From: Citromicrobium sp. JLT1363
Lineage (GTDB): Bacteria > Pseudomonadota > Alphaproteobacteria > Sphingomonadales > Sphingomonadaceae
NCBI RefSeq assembly: GCF_000186705.1
Contig: NZ_AEUE01000001.1
Location: forward strand, 434,001 to 498,000
Length of the DNA: 64,000 nt
Direction of reading: 5' to 3'
Positions 17,596 through 27,600 of the stretch are shown piece by piece (the first letter of the stretch is position 1; each line of letters starts with the position of its first letter). The notes under the pieces were generated by a model. The model ran no database searches, was not told where the DNA came from, and saw only the letters and a program-made list of their open reading frames with translations. Both the position numbers and the translations under genes were made by a program.

Positions 17596-18450
17596 ATGCC
17601 CGACTGGTCCGAACAAACCCGAGAAGCCCGTGGCTGGTTCGAGGACCTGAGGAACCGGATATGTGCCGAGTTCGAGGCGATCGAGCGCGAGGCAGGGTCC
17701 GAAGCGACCTTCGAATACACGCCCTGGAACCGTGAGGAGGAAGGCAATGCCGATCCCGGCGGCGGTGTGCGCGGGGTGATGAAGGGCCAGGTGTTCGAAA
17801 AGGTCGGCGTCAACGTGTCGACCGTGCAGGGCAGCTTCGCGCCCGAATTCGCCAAGACCATCAATGGGGCGGAGGACGATCCCAGCTTTTCCGCCACCGG
17901 CATCAGTCTCGTCGCGCACATGGCCAACCCGCACGTGCCCGCCGTGCACATGAACACGCGCTTCCTCGTCACCGCGAAATCCTGGTTCGGCGGCGGGGCC
18001 GATCTCAACCCGCCGATCCCCTACGAGGAGGATACGCAGGAATTCCACGCCGCCTTCCGCGCCGCCTGTGCCAAGCACAACCCGACCTATTACGAACGGT
18101 TCAGCAAGTGGGCGGATGACTATTTCTACATTCCCCACCGGGGCGTGCATCGCGGGGTCGGCGGAATCTTCTATGACCATCTCGAGTGCGACAACGAAGC
18201 GGCCTTTGCGCGCAACCTCGACTTCACCAGGGATGTTGGCGAGACGTTTCTCGACGTATTCCCGCGCATCGTGCGCAGACGGATGGAGAGCGACTTTACC
18301 GAGGAAGACAGGCGCACCCAGCTCGACTGGCGCGGGCGCTACGCCGAATTCAACCTCGTCTACGATCGCGGCACGCTGTTCGGCCTCAAGACCGGCGGCA
18401 ATGTCGATGCCATTTTGATGAGCCTGCCGCCCCACGCCACCTGGGCCTGA
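17596..18450 (+). CDS. hemF: Oxygen-dependent coproporphyrinogen III oxidase HemF
   Basis: Converts coproporphyrinogen III to protoporphyrinogen IX in haem synthesis using oxygen. 284 residues with the conserved HMNTRFL, WFGGGADLNP and YIPHRGVHRGVGGIFYD motifs and a C-terminal DRGTLFGLKTGG. The ATG at 17596 has an AGGAAG site just upstream. Divergent from pdeM; no other haem gene is adjacent. Confidence 0.95.
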   Translation: MPDWSEQTREARGWFEDLRNRICAEFEAIEREAGSEATFEYTPWNREEEGNADPGGGVRGVMKGQVFEKVGVNVSTVQGSFAPEFAKTINGAEDDPSFSATGISLVAHMANPHVPAVHMNTRFLVTAKSWFGGGADLNPPIPYEEDTQEFHAAFRAACAKHNPTYYERFSKWADDYFYIPHRGVHRGVGGIFYDHLECDNEAAFARNLDFTRDVGETFLDVFPRIVRRRMESDFTEEDRRTQLDWRGRYAEFNLVYDRGTLFGLKTGGNVDAILMSLPPHATWA

Positions 18451-18522
18451 TCCGGCCCGTTCAGCCCAGCTTACAGCGGGCTATGCCAAATGCCGTGCCA
18501 CGCTTTTTATCCGGAGAACTCC

Positions 18523-20445
18523 ATGCGCATTGCCGCAGCAGCCCTTGCCCTTTCCTTCACCGCAACCGCCTGTACCACGCCAGATGCCGCTTCGCAGTCG
18601 GCCAGCATGACGCAGCCCATGGTCTCGCCGATCCTCACCACCGCGCAGGCCTTCGACGACCAGACATACGCGCAGCCGCAGGTCGCGCGGGTGACGCATG
18701 TCGACCTCGATCTGGATCTCGATTTCGAGGGCCAGCAGGTCGGCGGCAAGGCGACGCTGGATGTGCTGGCCGCGCCGGGTGCGAAGGAAATCGTGCTCGA
18801 CAGCAATGGTTTGCAGATCGCTTCCGTTACCGATGGTGCCGGTCGCCGGCTGAGCTACTCTGTGGGCGCAATGTCCGATGATGGCGGCAAGGGTGCGCCC
18901 CTGACCATTCAGCTCGACGGTGCCGAACTGATCGTGATCGACTATCGTGCGGCCCCGAACGCCGCCGCGCTGCAATGGCTGATGCCCGAACAGACCGCGG
19001 GCGGCGAATATCCGTATCTGTTCAGCCAGGGGCAGGCGATCCTCAACCGCACGTGGATCCCCACGCAGGACAGCCCCGGAATCCGCCAGACATGGGAAGC
19101 GCGCATCACTGCGCCCAAGCCGCTGGATGTCGTGATGAGCGGCGTGCGTCAGGGCGAGCCCGAAGACCTCGGCAATGGCCGCCGCGCCTTCCGTTTCGTG
19201 ATGGACAAGCCCGTGCCGCCCTATCTGATTGCGATTGCTGCGGGCGATATCGATTTCCGCGCCATCGGCCCCCGCAGCGGCGTGTGGGCGGAGCCGGTGA
19301 TGCTCGACCGCGCATGGCGCGAGGTCAACGATACCGAGCAACTGATCGAGGCGGCGGAGGAACTTTACGGCGACTATCGCTGGGGCCGCTACGACATGAT
19401 CGTGCTGCCGCCCGCCTTTCCCTACGGCGGGATGGAAAACCCGGTGATGACCTTCCTGACGCCCACCTTCATCGCGGGCGACAAGTCCAACAACGGCCTG
19501 ATCGCGCACGAACTTGCGCATAGCTGGTCGGGCAATCTGGCGACCTATTCCAGCTGGCGCGACGGCTGGCTGAACGAAGGCGTCACCTCCTATTTCGAGA
19601 ACCGCATCACCGAGCAGGTCTACGGCGAGCAGCGGGCGGAGCAGGAATATGCGCTCAGCTATGCCTCGCTGGTCGAAGGCATCGAAGAGGCCGGGGCCGA
19701 CAGCCCCACCACCGCCATGCGTTCGCCGGATTCGATCAGCCCCTTCGAAACGGAAGGCGTCGCGATCTACGACAAGGGTACGGTGTTCCTGCGCACGGTC
19801 GAGAACATGGTCGGCCGTGACAGGTTCGATGCCTGGCTGACCCAGTGGTTCGACAATCACGCCTTCGAACCGGTGACGTCCGAGATGTTCCTTGCCGATC
19901 TGCGTGAGAAGCTGATCGGCAACGACGCGCAGCTGGAAGCGCGCCTGATGCTGGACGAATGGGTCTACGGCACCGGCCTGCCGTCCAATGCCCTGAAGCC
20001 CGATCCGCAGACCTTCGCGGCGGTGGACAATGCGGTGGCGGCCTACGCGGCCGACGGCACGCTGCCCACTGCCAATACCTGGACCGGATGGACGGCTGCG
20101 GAACAGCGGCGCTTCCTGGAGCGGATGCCGGAAGAGCGGACGGACGAACAGCTGGCCGCACTCGATGCGAGGCTCGGCCTGTCCGAGGCGGGCAACAACG
20201 AAGTGCTGTTCCTCTGGCTGGAAGCTGCCCTTCGCAATCAGTACGATCCCGCCGTGCCGCAGGCCGAACGCTTCCTGTCGCAGGTGGGCCGCAACAAGTT
20301 CGTCAGCCCGCTGTTCACCGCGCTCAGCGAAAGCGACTGGGGCAAGCCCATCGCGCGCCGCATCTATGCCGAGACGCGCGACAGCTACCATTCCTACACC
20401 CGGGGCCGGGTGGACGCCACGCTCGGCATGACCGCGGGCGAGTAA
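18523..20445 (+). CDS. M1-family metallo-aminopeptidase, probable lipoprotein
   Basis: 640 residues. The zinc site is HELAH (329-333) with Glu352 exactly 19 residues on (WLNEG), and the substrate-binding GGMEN (302-306) is present, as in M1/leukotriene A4 hydrolase-like aminopeptidases. The N-terminus is a signal with Cys18 in TATAC, a weak lipobox, so membrane anchoring is likely but not certain. The C-terminal ARM-like helical domain (about 500-640) matches the LTA4H type. ATG 18523 follows GGAGA. Likely trims peptides in the periplasm. Confidence 0.92.
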   Translation: MRIAAAALALSFTATACTTPDAASQSASMTQPMVSPILTTAQAFDDQTYAQPQVARVTHVDLDLDLDFEGQQVGGKATLDVLAAPGAKEIVLDSNGLQIASVTDGAGRRLSYSVGAMSDDGGKGAPLTIQLDGAELIVIDYRAAPNAAALQWLMPEQTAGGEYPYLFSQGQAILNRTWIPTQDSPGIRQTWEARITAPKPLDVVMSGVRQGEPEDLGNGRRAFRFVMDKPVPPYLIAIAAGDIDFRAIGPRSGVWAEPVMLDRAWREVNDTEQLIEAAEELYGDYRWGRYDMIVLPPAFPYGGMENPVMTFLTPTFIAGDKSNNGLIAHELAHSWSGNLATYSSWRDGWLNEGVTSYFENRITEQVYGEQRAEQEYALSYASLVEGIEEAGADSPTTAMRSPDSISPFETEGVAIYDKGTVFLRTVENMVGRDRFDAWLTQWFDNHAFEPVTSEMFLADLREKLIGNDAQLEARLMLDEWVYGTGLPSNALKPDPQTFAAVDNAVAAYAADGTLPTANTWTGWTAAEQRRFLERMPEERTDEQLAALDARLGLSEAGNNEVLFLWLEAALRNQYDPAVPQAERFLSQVGRNKFVSPLFTALSESDWGKPIARRIYAETRDSYHSYTRGRVDATLGMTAGE

Positions 20446-20454
20446 CCGCGAAGC

Positions 20455-20485
20455 GTCGGCGCGCAGCGGTTGCCTGCGCGCCGAC
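20455..20485 (+). terminator. Strong hairpin after the M1 peptidase gene
   Basis: GTCGGCGCGCAG (20455-20466) and CTGCGCGCCGAC (20474-20485) pair perfectly over 12 bases with a 7-base loop, 10 bases after the stop. No T-run follows, so termination may be inefficient or factor-dependent. Confidence 0.5.
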
Positions 20486-20551
20486 ATTCGAAAAACGGCA
20501 AGCAATTAACGCGTTGCAATAGTTTGTACTGCACCGCACATCTGAAGAACG

Positions 20552-22642
20552 ATGCTGAGGCAATACGAACTTGTTGAGCGGGTAAAGGCCTACGACCCGG
20601 ACGCCGACGAGGCGATGCTGAATCACGCCTATGTCTATACCGTGCAGAAGCACGGCAGCCAGAAGCGCGCCAGCGGCGACCCGTATTTCAGCCATCCGGT
20701 CGAGGTTGCGGGCCTGATGACCGACCTGAAGCTGGATCAGCAGACGATCGCCACCGCGCTGCTGCACGATACGGTCGAGGATACGCTCACCACGATCGAC
20801 GATATCAAGGCCAATTTCGGGCCCGAGATCGCGCGACTGGTCGACGGCGTCACGAAGCTTTCCAAGATCGAACAGATGCCGGAGGACGAGCGCGCGGCGG
20901 AAAACCTGCGCAAGTTCCTGCTGGCGATGAGCGAGGATATCCGTGTGCTGCTGGTGAAGCTGGGCGATCGGCTGCACAACATGCGCACGCTCCACTTCAT
21001 CAAGAACGAGGACAAGCGCCGCCGCATCGCGCGCGAGACGATCGACATCTACGCGCCCTTGGCAGAGCGTATCGGCATGTACGAATACATGCGCGAGATG
21101 CAGGCGCTGGCGTTCGAGCATCTCGAACCCGATGCCTTTGCCACGATATCCGGGCGGCTCGCGCAGATCCGCGAGCAGGAAGGCGGGCAGGTCGATGCCA
21201 TCGCGCTGGCGATCAAGCAGGCGCTGGCCGAAGCGGGCCTGAAGGTGGAGGTGCAGGGGCGCGAGAAGCAGCCCTATTCGATCTGGCGCAAGATGGCCGA
21301 ACGCCATGTCAGTTTCGACCAGATCACCGACATTTTCGCCTTCCGCGTGCTGTGCGAGAAGCCGGAGGATTGCTATCTTGCGCTGGGCACGCTGCACACG
21401 ACCTGGCAGTTCATCCCGGGGCGCTTCAAGGATTACATCTCCACGCCGAAGAACAACGGCTACCGCTCGCTCCATACCGCCCTGATCTACTCGGGCTCGA
21501 TGCGGGTGGAGGTGCAGATCCGCACGCAGGAAATGCACCGGACCAACCATTTCGGGCTGGCCGCGCACTGGGCCTACAAGCAGCACGACGAGCCCGACGG
21601 GCAGGTCGCCTGGCTGCGCGACCTGATAGAGATCGTGGATGCGAGCCATGATCCCGAGGAGCTGCTGGAGAACACGCGGCTGGCCATCTACCAGGATCGC
21701 ATCTTCGCCTTTTCCCCCAAGGGTGCGCTGTTTCAGCTGCCCAAGGGAGCGACCCCGGTCGACTTCGCCTTCGCCGTCCACACCGATCTGGGCGCGCAGA
21801 CGATTGGCGCGAAGATCAACGGGCGGCACATGCCGCTGCGCACGCCGCTGGCCAATGGCGACGTGGTGGAGATCATCAAGGGCGGCGATGCCGAACCGCA
21901 GCTTTCGTGGCTGGGCTTCGTCGTCACCGGCAAGGCGCGCGCCGCCATCCGCCGCGCGGTGCGCCACAAGGAGCGCGAGGAAGTCGCCGAACTGGGCGCC
22001 AAGCTGTACGACCAGATCGCCGCGCGCACGCCCGCCAAGGTGGGCAAGAAGGCGCTGCGCGAGGCGCTCAAGCGGCTCGACATGGAAGAGGAAGAAGACC
22101 TCATGTACGCCATCGGCGCGGCCAAGATTTCCGACCACGAGGTCATGGAAGCCCTCGTGCCGGGCAGCACCGCCGATTTCGAGGACAACACGGACGACCG
22201 GCACAACCGGCAGCCCATCTCGATCCGCGGCCTCAAGCCCGGTAACGCCTATACGCTGGCCGATTGCTGCCACCCCGTTCCCGGCGACAGGATCGTGGGC
22301 CTGCGCCGCAAGGGGGAGAGTGTGGAGGTGCACAACATCCAGTGCCTCAGCCTTGCCAGCGGTATCGACAACGACTGGCTCGATCTGGACTGGGGCGACC
22401 GGTCGGGCGTTGCGATCGGCCGGCTGGTGGTGACGCTGTACGACCGGCGCGGGACCATTGCCGAGATGGCCAATATCGTCGCGCGCAACCATGCGGACGT
22501 GCGCAGCCTTGAACAGGTGCGGGTGGAGAACCCCTTCGCCACCTACGAGATCGACGTCGAGGTGCAGGATCTGGCGCACCTCACCCGGCTGCTCAGCGCG
22601 TTGCGCGCCAGCGATGCGGTGGCGCAGGCCGAACGGGTCTGA
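20552..22642 (+). CDS. Bifunctional (p)ppGpp synthetase/hydrolase RSH
   Basis: 696-residue RelA/SpoT homologue. Domains in order: HD hydrolase (about 25-175, His72-Asp73 in LLHDTVED), synthetase (about 235-350, with KNNGYRSLHTAL), TGS (about 390-450, VFAFSPKGALFQLPKGATPVDFAF-like pattern), helical and zinc-finger-like region, and a C-terminal ACT domain (about 625-690). Both catalytic halves look intact, so it probably makes and degrades the alarmone, as the sole RSH does in most alphaproteobacteria. The start is ATG 20552. Confidence 0.94.
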   Translation: MLRQYELVERVKAYDPDADEAMLNHAYVYTVQKHGSQKRASGDPYFSHPVEVAGLMTDLKLDQQTIATALLHDTVEDTLTTIDDIKANFGPEIARLVDGVTKLSKIEQMPEDERAAENLRKFLLAMSEDIRVLLVKLGDRLHNMRTLHFIKNEDKRRRIARETIDIYAPLAERIGMYEYMREMQALAFEHLEPDAFATISGRLAQIREQEGGQVDAIALAIKQALAEAGLKVEVQGREKQPYSIWRKMAERHVSFDQITDIFAFRVLCEKPEDCYLALGTLHTTWQFIPGRFKDYISTPKNNGYRSLHTALIYSGSMRVEVQIRTQEMHRTNHFGLAAHWAYKQHDEPDGQVAWLRDLIEIVDASHDPEELLENTRLAIYQDRIFAFSPKGALFQLPKGATPVDFAFAVHTDLGAQTIGAKINGRHMPLRTPLANGDVVEIIKGGDAEPQLSWLGFVVTGKARAAIRRAVRHKEREEVAELGAKLYDQIAARTPAKVGKKALREALKRLDMEEEEDLMYAIGAAKISDHEVMEALVPGSTADFEDNTDDRHNRQPISIRGLKPGNAYTLADCCHPVPGDRIVGLRRKGESVEVHNIQCLSLASGIDNDWLDLDWGDRSGVAIGRLVVTLYDRRGTIAEMANIVARNHADVRSLEQVRVENPFATYEIDVEVQDLAHLTRLLSALRASDAVAQAERV

Positions 22643-22668
22643 CCGCGTTCAGGCTCTGGCGAAGGGCG

Positions 22669-23757
22669 TCACCCCTCTTCCGCGACGATTTCGAAGCGCC
22701 GGACCGGCACGGGGATATTGCAGATATCCGCGCCGCCCGCAGGCACGATGAAGAACGGATCGCGCCGGTTGGCGCGTGCGTCTGTATATCGTGCGAAGCT
22801 CTCGCTGTCGGTCGCAAGATATTCGAAGCGCGGCTGCTCGGCTTGCGGCAGGTCCGCACCTATCCGGACCGAAACGATCGGCACGCGTTTCTCCGGGTCC
22901 TCGTAGAAGCCCAGCGGCCCCTTGCCGCGCGGCAGGCTGGAGAGATGCTCGATCCCCTCGATGATCCGCCCGACAACCGCGATATTACGGTCGAGATGGC
23001 GCGGCGCGTGGCCTATCACGGTGTAAAGCTGCGATCCGTCGCCGGTATCGGGCGACATGTTCCGACCCACGCCGACCATGCCGTAGCAGTGGACGGGCCA
23101 CCAAGGAGCATCGCCGCTTTCACCTTCGGTCGCAACTGGCCAGCCTCTGAAAAACTCGACCCATTCGGCGTATGAGTCACGTTGGTGCCAGCCCGCGAAT
23201 GTGCCGGAAGTCTGCGTCGATTGCACATCGGGACTGGTATTGTGAAACGCGGGGTCCTCGTTCTGCGACCAATCCATGTTGCCATAGTCGGCCCGATTCT
23301 CTTCGGCCAAAGGTCGATTGTTCCAAGCCAGATTCACATCGATCGTGTCCGCCGTATAATCCCCCTCATCCATCACCTTCAGCCCCGCAGGCACGGGCTT
23401 GGCCTCGACACCCATGTCCGGGTCGGGTTGGCCCCACTGAACCACGTAGTTGTCCTGCACCCGCAGGATCGCGCTGCCGTCCCAGTACCGTGCGCGGGCG
23501 AGGGTGCGGATGTTCTCGACCCAGCCTTGCGAGAAAGGCTCGCCGATCAGCTGCATCACCACCTTGCGCTCCGTACCATCCTCCAGCGGGGGAAGGGTCA
23601 TCACGACAAGGTCTTCTGGATCGATGATGACCCATTCATCCTGCGACGCTGCGTTCACGATCTCGCCCGGTGAGGGTGCGGGCGTTTCGGCCTCCTGCGC
23701 GATGGATGCAGTGGTGAGTGCGAGGGTGGCGACGGCGAGCGTGATGGCGTGCTTCAT
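22669..23757 (-). CDS. Periplasmic peptidyl-prolyl isomerase, cyclophilin type
   Basis: 362 residues with a Sec signal (about 1-22). The cyclophilin-like domain is recognised from FSQGWVENI, ILRVQDNYVVQWGQPDP and HCYGMVGVGR and from the C-terminal VVGRIIEGIEHLSSL motif. The domain contains several long inserts relative to the 165-residue core, including a WHQRDSYAEWVEFFRGWPV stretch seen in this proteobacterial subgroup. ATG 23757 is taken because it starts a normal signal peptide; an upstream start at 23790 would add 11 residues. It converges on RSH with 26 bases between stops. Confidence 0.87.
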   Translation of the reverse strand: MKHAITLAVATLALTTASIAQEAETPAPSPGEIVNAASQDEWVIIDPEDLVVMTLPPLEDGTERKVVMQLIGEPFSQGWVENIRTLARARYWDGSAILRVQDNYVVQWGQPDPDMGVEAKPVPAGLKVMDEGDYTADTIDVNLAWNNRPLAEENRADYGNMDWSQNEDPAFHNTSPDVQSTQTSGTFAGWHQRDSYAEWVEFFRGWPVATEGESGDAPWWPVHCYGMVGVGRNMSPDTGDGSQLYTVIGHAPRHLDRNIAVVGRIIEGIEHLSSLPRGKGPLGFYEDPEKRVPIVSVRIGADLPQAEQPRFEYLATDSESFARYTDARANRRDPFFIVPAGGADICNIPVPVRRFEIVAEEG

Positions 23758-23795
23758 GGCTGATGGTCTGCCACTAAAACCCACCAACACAAACC

Positions 23796-23895
23796 CCGCT
23801 CGTGCTGAGCTTGTCGAAGCACCGTACTTCTTGAAGAAAAACGACCGTTAGAGCTCCGCGCCCTCTTACCCTCCGACAGGCTCAGGGTGAGCGAG
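23796..23895. repeat. REP-like inverted pair (CTTCGACAAGCTCAG type)
   Basis: Left element CTCGTGCTGAGCTTGTCGAAGC (within 23799-23820, reverse of CTTCGACAAGCTCAGCACGA) faces right element CTCCGACAGGCTCAGGGTGAG (23871-23891). The two are inverted imperfect copies about 50 bases apart, the arrangement of repetitive extragenic palindrome pairs that are common in proteobacterial genomes. They lie between the isomerase start and the convergent end of the metallopeptidase gene. Confidence 0.85.
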
Positions 23896-23904
23896 TTCGG
23901 GTGT

Positions 23905-24315
23905 TCAATCCCCTGCCATGTCTTCCAGCGCGTGCATGTCGTCGTCCGACAGGCCGAAATGGTGGCCGATCTCGTGGATCACCACGTGGCGCACGAGGTG
24001 CTCCAGCGTTTCGTCGCCGCGCTCTGCCCATTCGTCCAGGATCGGACGGCGGAACAGGCGGATGCGGGTGGGCAGGGTGCCCGACATTTCGATGCTGCGT
24101 TCGGTCAGGGCATGGCCTTCGTAAACGCCCGTCAGCTCGAACGGATTTTCCATGCCCAGCTCGCGCAGCGTTTCCTCGCCCGCGAAATCTTCCACGGCGA
24201 ACACCACGTCGCCCAGCTGTTCGCGGAAGGCATCCGGCAGGCCCGCAATCGCCTCGCGCCCCAGCTCTTCCATCTCTTCCAGCGTGACGGGCGTACCGAA
24301 GTTTCTCATGGCCAT
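23905..24315 (-). CDS. Small zinc metallopeptidase-like protein
   Basis: 136-residue protein of the DUF1025/metallopeptidase family. The motif HEIGHHFGLSDDDMH near the C-terminus supplies the HExxH zinc ligands and a third ligand (the final His or the preceding Asp). The family is short, lacks a signal peptide and has no well-defined substrate. The start at 24315 has a weak GGAG site; an ATG two codons in is also possible. It ends beside the REP-like pair and is transcribed away from tRNA-Ser. Confidence 0.87.
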   Translation of the reverse strand: MAMRNFGTPVTLEEMEELGREAIAGLPDAFREQLGDVVFAVEDFAGEETLRELGMENPFELTGVYEGHALTERSIEMSGTLPTRIRLFRRPILDEWAERGDETLEHLVRHVVIHEIGHHFGLSDDDMHALEDMAGD

Positions 24316-24392
24316 ACGTCTAGCGCTCCATCACTGCCTTGCGAAGCGATCACATCGCGGCTAGGTGCGCTGGCTTCCCGAACGGGCGATGC

Positions 24393-24483
24393 GGAGCGGT
24401 GGCCGAGTGGTCGAAGGCGCACGCCTGGAAAGTGTGTATACGGTAACCCCGTATCGAGGGTTCGAATCCCTCCCGCTCCGCCA
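24393..24483 (+). tRNA. tRNA-Ser (GGA)
   Basis: 91-base class II tRNA. The acceptor stem GGAGCGG/CCGCTCC, anticodon stem CACGC/GTGTG around loop CTGGAAA (anticodon GGA at 24427-24429), a long variable arm (about GTATACGGTAACCCCGTATC) and the T arm GAGGGTTCGAATCCCTC are all visible. The 3' CCA is encoded (24481-24483). No duplicate of the 3' end is seen in the window. Confidence 0.96.
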
Positions 24484-24630
24484 CCGGCCTTTTCAAGCCG
24501 ATCCCATCTTCACCGCTTATGCGATTACGGTTTAAATCGATTCCAAAGTACCTTTGAGCGGTCAGCATCTTCTGGTCGCCACCGTGTCTGGGTCAGCGAC
24601 GAATCGAATGGGAAGCCGCTCCAATCCCTA

Positions 24631-27600
24631 TCAAGCCACAGCCATCAGGCTCGCATTGCCGCCAGCGGCGGTGGTATCGATCGAAACAACCACTTCTTCC
24701 AGCATCCAGGCCGCCATGTAGCCGGCGCCTCTACCGCCAAGTTGTACGATGGGGATCGGACCGTCACCGGCGGCAATCGCCTTCAGAACCGGGCAGATGT
24801 CATCGCCATTGTCTTCGATCAGCACGTGGGCAAAGTCACACGCTGTCTCCCAGTTTGGGGCCCAGGAAAGCCCGCTGGTCAGTTCTGGCCCAACAGCTGC
24901 AAACAGTTCGCGCGTGGCAGGTTCGTCGGGGAGGACGGGAATATTCCCCGTCGCGCTTATCAGCCCCAGCTGCTCCTCGAGACCAGCCGCCGTCCTGGCG
25001 AGCAGGAGCACGCGCCCGCGCGGCCTGACGCTGTAAAGGTTGCGTTCGCCGACGGGGCCCGGAAGCCCGGTCATGGCCCCCAAGCTCCGCGTATCGCCCG
25101 GATCGTCGATCCTGGCTGAGTTTCCGCAGTCCGGCTTCACCAACCGCGACAGATAGAGCGGACCGCCCGCCTTGGGGCCCGTGCCCGAGAGGCCGCGGCC
25201 GCCGAATGGCTGAACGCCCACGATAGCGCCGATGATGTTGCGGTTGATGTAGATATTTCCCGCCTCGGCCCCGGCGACCACCTCCGCAATGGTCTCGTCG
25301 ATGCGGCTGTGAATCCCGAACGTCAGACCATAACCGGTGGCGGAGATCTGCTGCATCAGCCTGCCCAGATCGCGGCGGGCGAAGCGCACCACATGCAGGA
25401 CCGGGCCGAAAACTTCGGGACCCAGTTGGTCGATCCTATCGATCTCGATGATCGTGGGCGGCACGAACGATCCGTGCTCGGTAGCGCCGTCGAGCGTCAG
25501 CTGTTCGACGCGGAGCCCCTTGGCCCGCATGGCCTCGATATGGGCGACGATCCCGGCCTGCGCTTCATCCGAGATGACAGGGCCGACATCGACGCACAGC
25601 CGGTCGGTCGCCCCCACCTGCAATTCTGCCAGCGCGCCGCGCAGCATGGTCAGGAGTTGGTCGGCGATGTCATCCTGCACGCACAGGATGCGCAGGGCCG
25701 AGCAGCGCTGGCCCGCGCTGTCGAAGGCGCTGGCGATCACGTCCCGCACGACCTGTTCGGGCAGGGCGGAGGAATCGACCACCATCGCATTCTGCCCGCC
25801 CGTCTCGGCAATCAGCGGGATCGGTGCGCCATCGGGCAGGGTGCGCTGCGCCAGTTGCCGCTGGATCAGCTTGGCCACCTGAGTCGATCCGGTGAAGATG
25901 ACGCCGCAGGTCTGAGGAGCAGCGACGAGCGCTGCACCGATCTCGCCAGCGCCGGTCACCAGTTGCAGCACCGCAAGCGGTACGCCGGCCTCATGCAGGA
26001 TCTGCACCGCCTGTGCGGCGATCAGCGGGGTTTCCTCGGCTGGCTTGGCCAGCACCGTGTTCCCCGCCACCAGCGCCGCAGCGACCTGCCCGACGAAGAT
26101 GGCAAGCGGGAAGTTCCACGGGCTGATGCAGACCATCGGCCCCACCGCTTGCGCCCCGGCCAGACCGCCCCGCGCCTCGTTGGCATAGTAGCGCAGGAAA
26201 TCGACCGCCTCGCGAACCTCGGCAATGGCGTTTGGGGCAGACTTGCCCGCCTCGCGCATGATCAGGCCCAGCAACGCCTCCATCCGCTCGTCGAGCAGAT
26301 CGGCCGCGCGATCGAGGCACGCGGCCCGATCGGCCACCGGGCTCGCGGCCCAGGCGGGAAAGGCATCCGATGCGTTGCGCGCCGCGATCTGCACATCGCC
26401 GGGAAGCGCGTTGCGAACATGCCCCACGATGTCGTCCCTGCGCGCAGGGTTGCACACCGGCTCGGCCTGCCGGGCACCCTCAATGCCGGGGATGAGCGGC
26501 GCGGCCTGCCAGTCCGTGACCGCGCTTTCGCACAGAGCCTCGCCAAGCTGTGCCAGCACCGTTTCGTCGCTAAGATCGAGCCCGCGCGAATTGCGGCGGT
26601 CGGGGTAGAGATCGGGCGGAAGATCAATCACCGGATGGCTCGATCCCACAGGTTCGATGGCTTCGGCCTCTACCACAGGATCGGTAACCAGCTGGTCGAT
26701 CGAGAGATCCTTGTCCCATATACGGTTCACGAAAGACGAGTTCGCGCCGTTTTCCAGCAAGCGTCGCACCAGATAGGCGAGCAGCGTTTCGCGCGAGCCG
26801 ACCGGGGCATAGATGCGGCACGGACGGTCGAGCCGGTTGGGGCCGACCACTTCGCCATAGAGCTTCTCACCCATGCCGTGGAGGCACTGGAACTCGTAGT
26901 CTCCCACCGCGAAATCATCGCCTGCCAGATGGTAGATCGTGGCCAGCGTCTGGGCGTTGTGGGTGGCGAACTGCGGGAACACGTGCTGGCGCGCGGCCAG
27001 CAGCTTGCGCGCGCAGGCGATGTAGCTCACATCGGTGTGGACCTTGCGCGTGAAGACCGGGAAATCCGCCAGCCCATCGACCTGCGCGCGCTTGATCTCG
27101 CTGTCCCAGTAGGCGCCTTTGACCAGCCGCACCATGATCCGGTGGTCCGAACGCTCCGCCAGATCGACGATCCAGTCGATCACATGGGGGCAGCGCTTGC
27201 CATAGGCCTGCACCACGAAGCCCAGCCCGTGCCATCCGGCCAGCGCCGGATCGAGCGCCAGCGCTTCGAGGATATCGAGCGACAGCTCCAGCCGGTCGGA
27301 TTCTTCGGCGTCGATGTTGAACCCGATGTCGTAGTCGCAGGCCAGCAGGGCCAGAGCGCGCACCCTGGGCAGCAGTTCGCCCATCACCCGGTCCGCCTGC
27401 GCGCGGGCATAACGGGGATGCAGCGCGGATAGCTTGATCGAGATTCCCGGCCCGGCATAGACGCCGCGCCCCGAGGATGCCTTGCCGATGGCATGGATCG
27501 CGCGCTCGTAGTCGGCATAATAGCGATCGGCATCGCGCATCGTCATCGCCGCTTCGCCGAGCATGTCGTAGCTGTAGGTGAAGCCGCGCTTTTCCTGCTT

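Noticed and set aside
24393-24483. tRNA-Ser as a phage or island attachment site
   Set aside because: No integrase gene and no duplicate of the tRNA 3' end are seen in the window.
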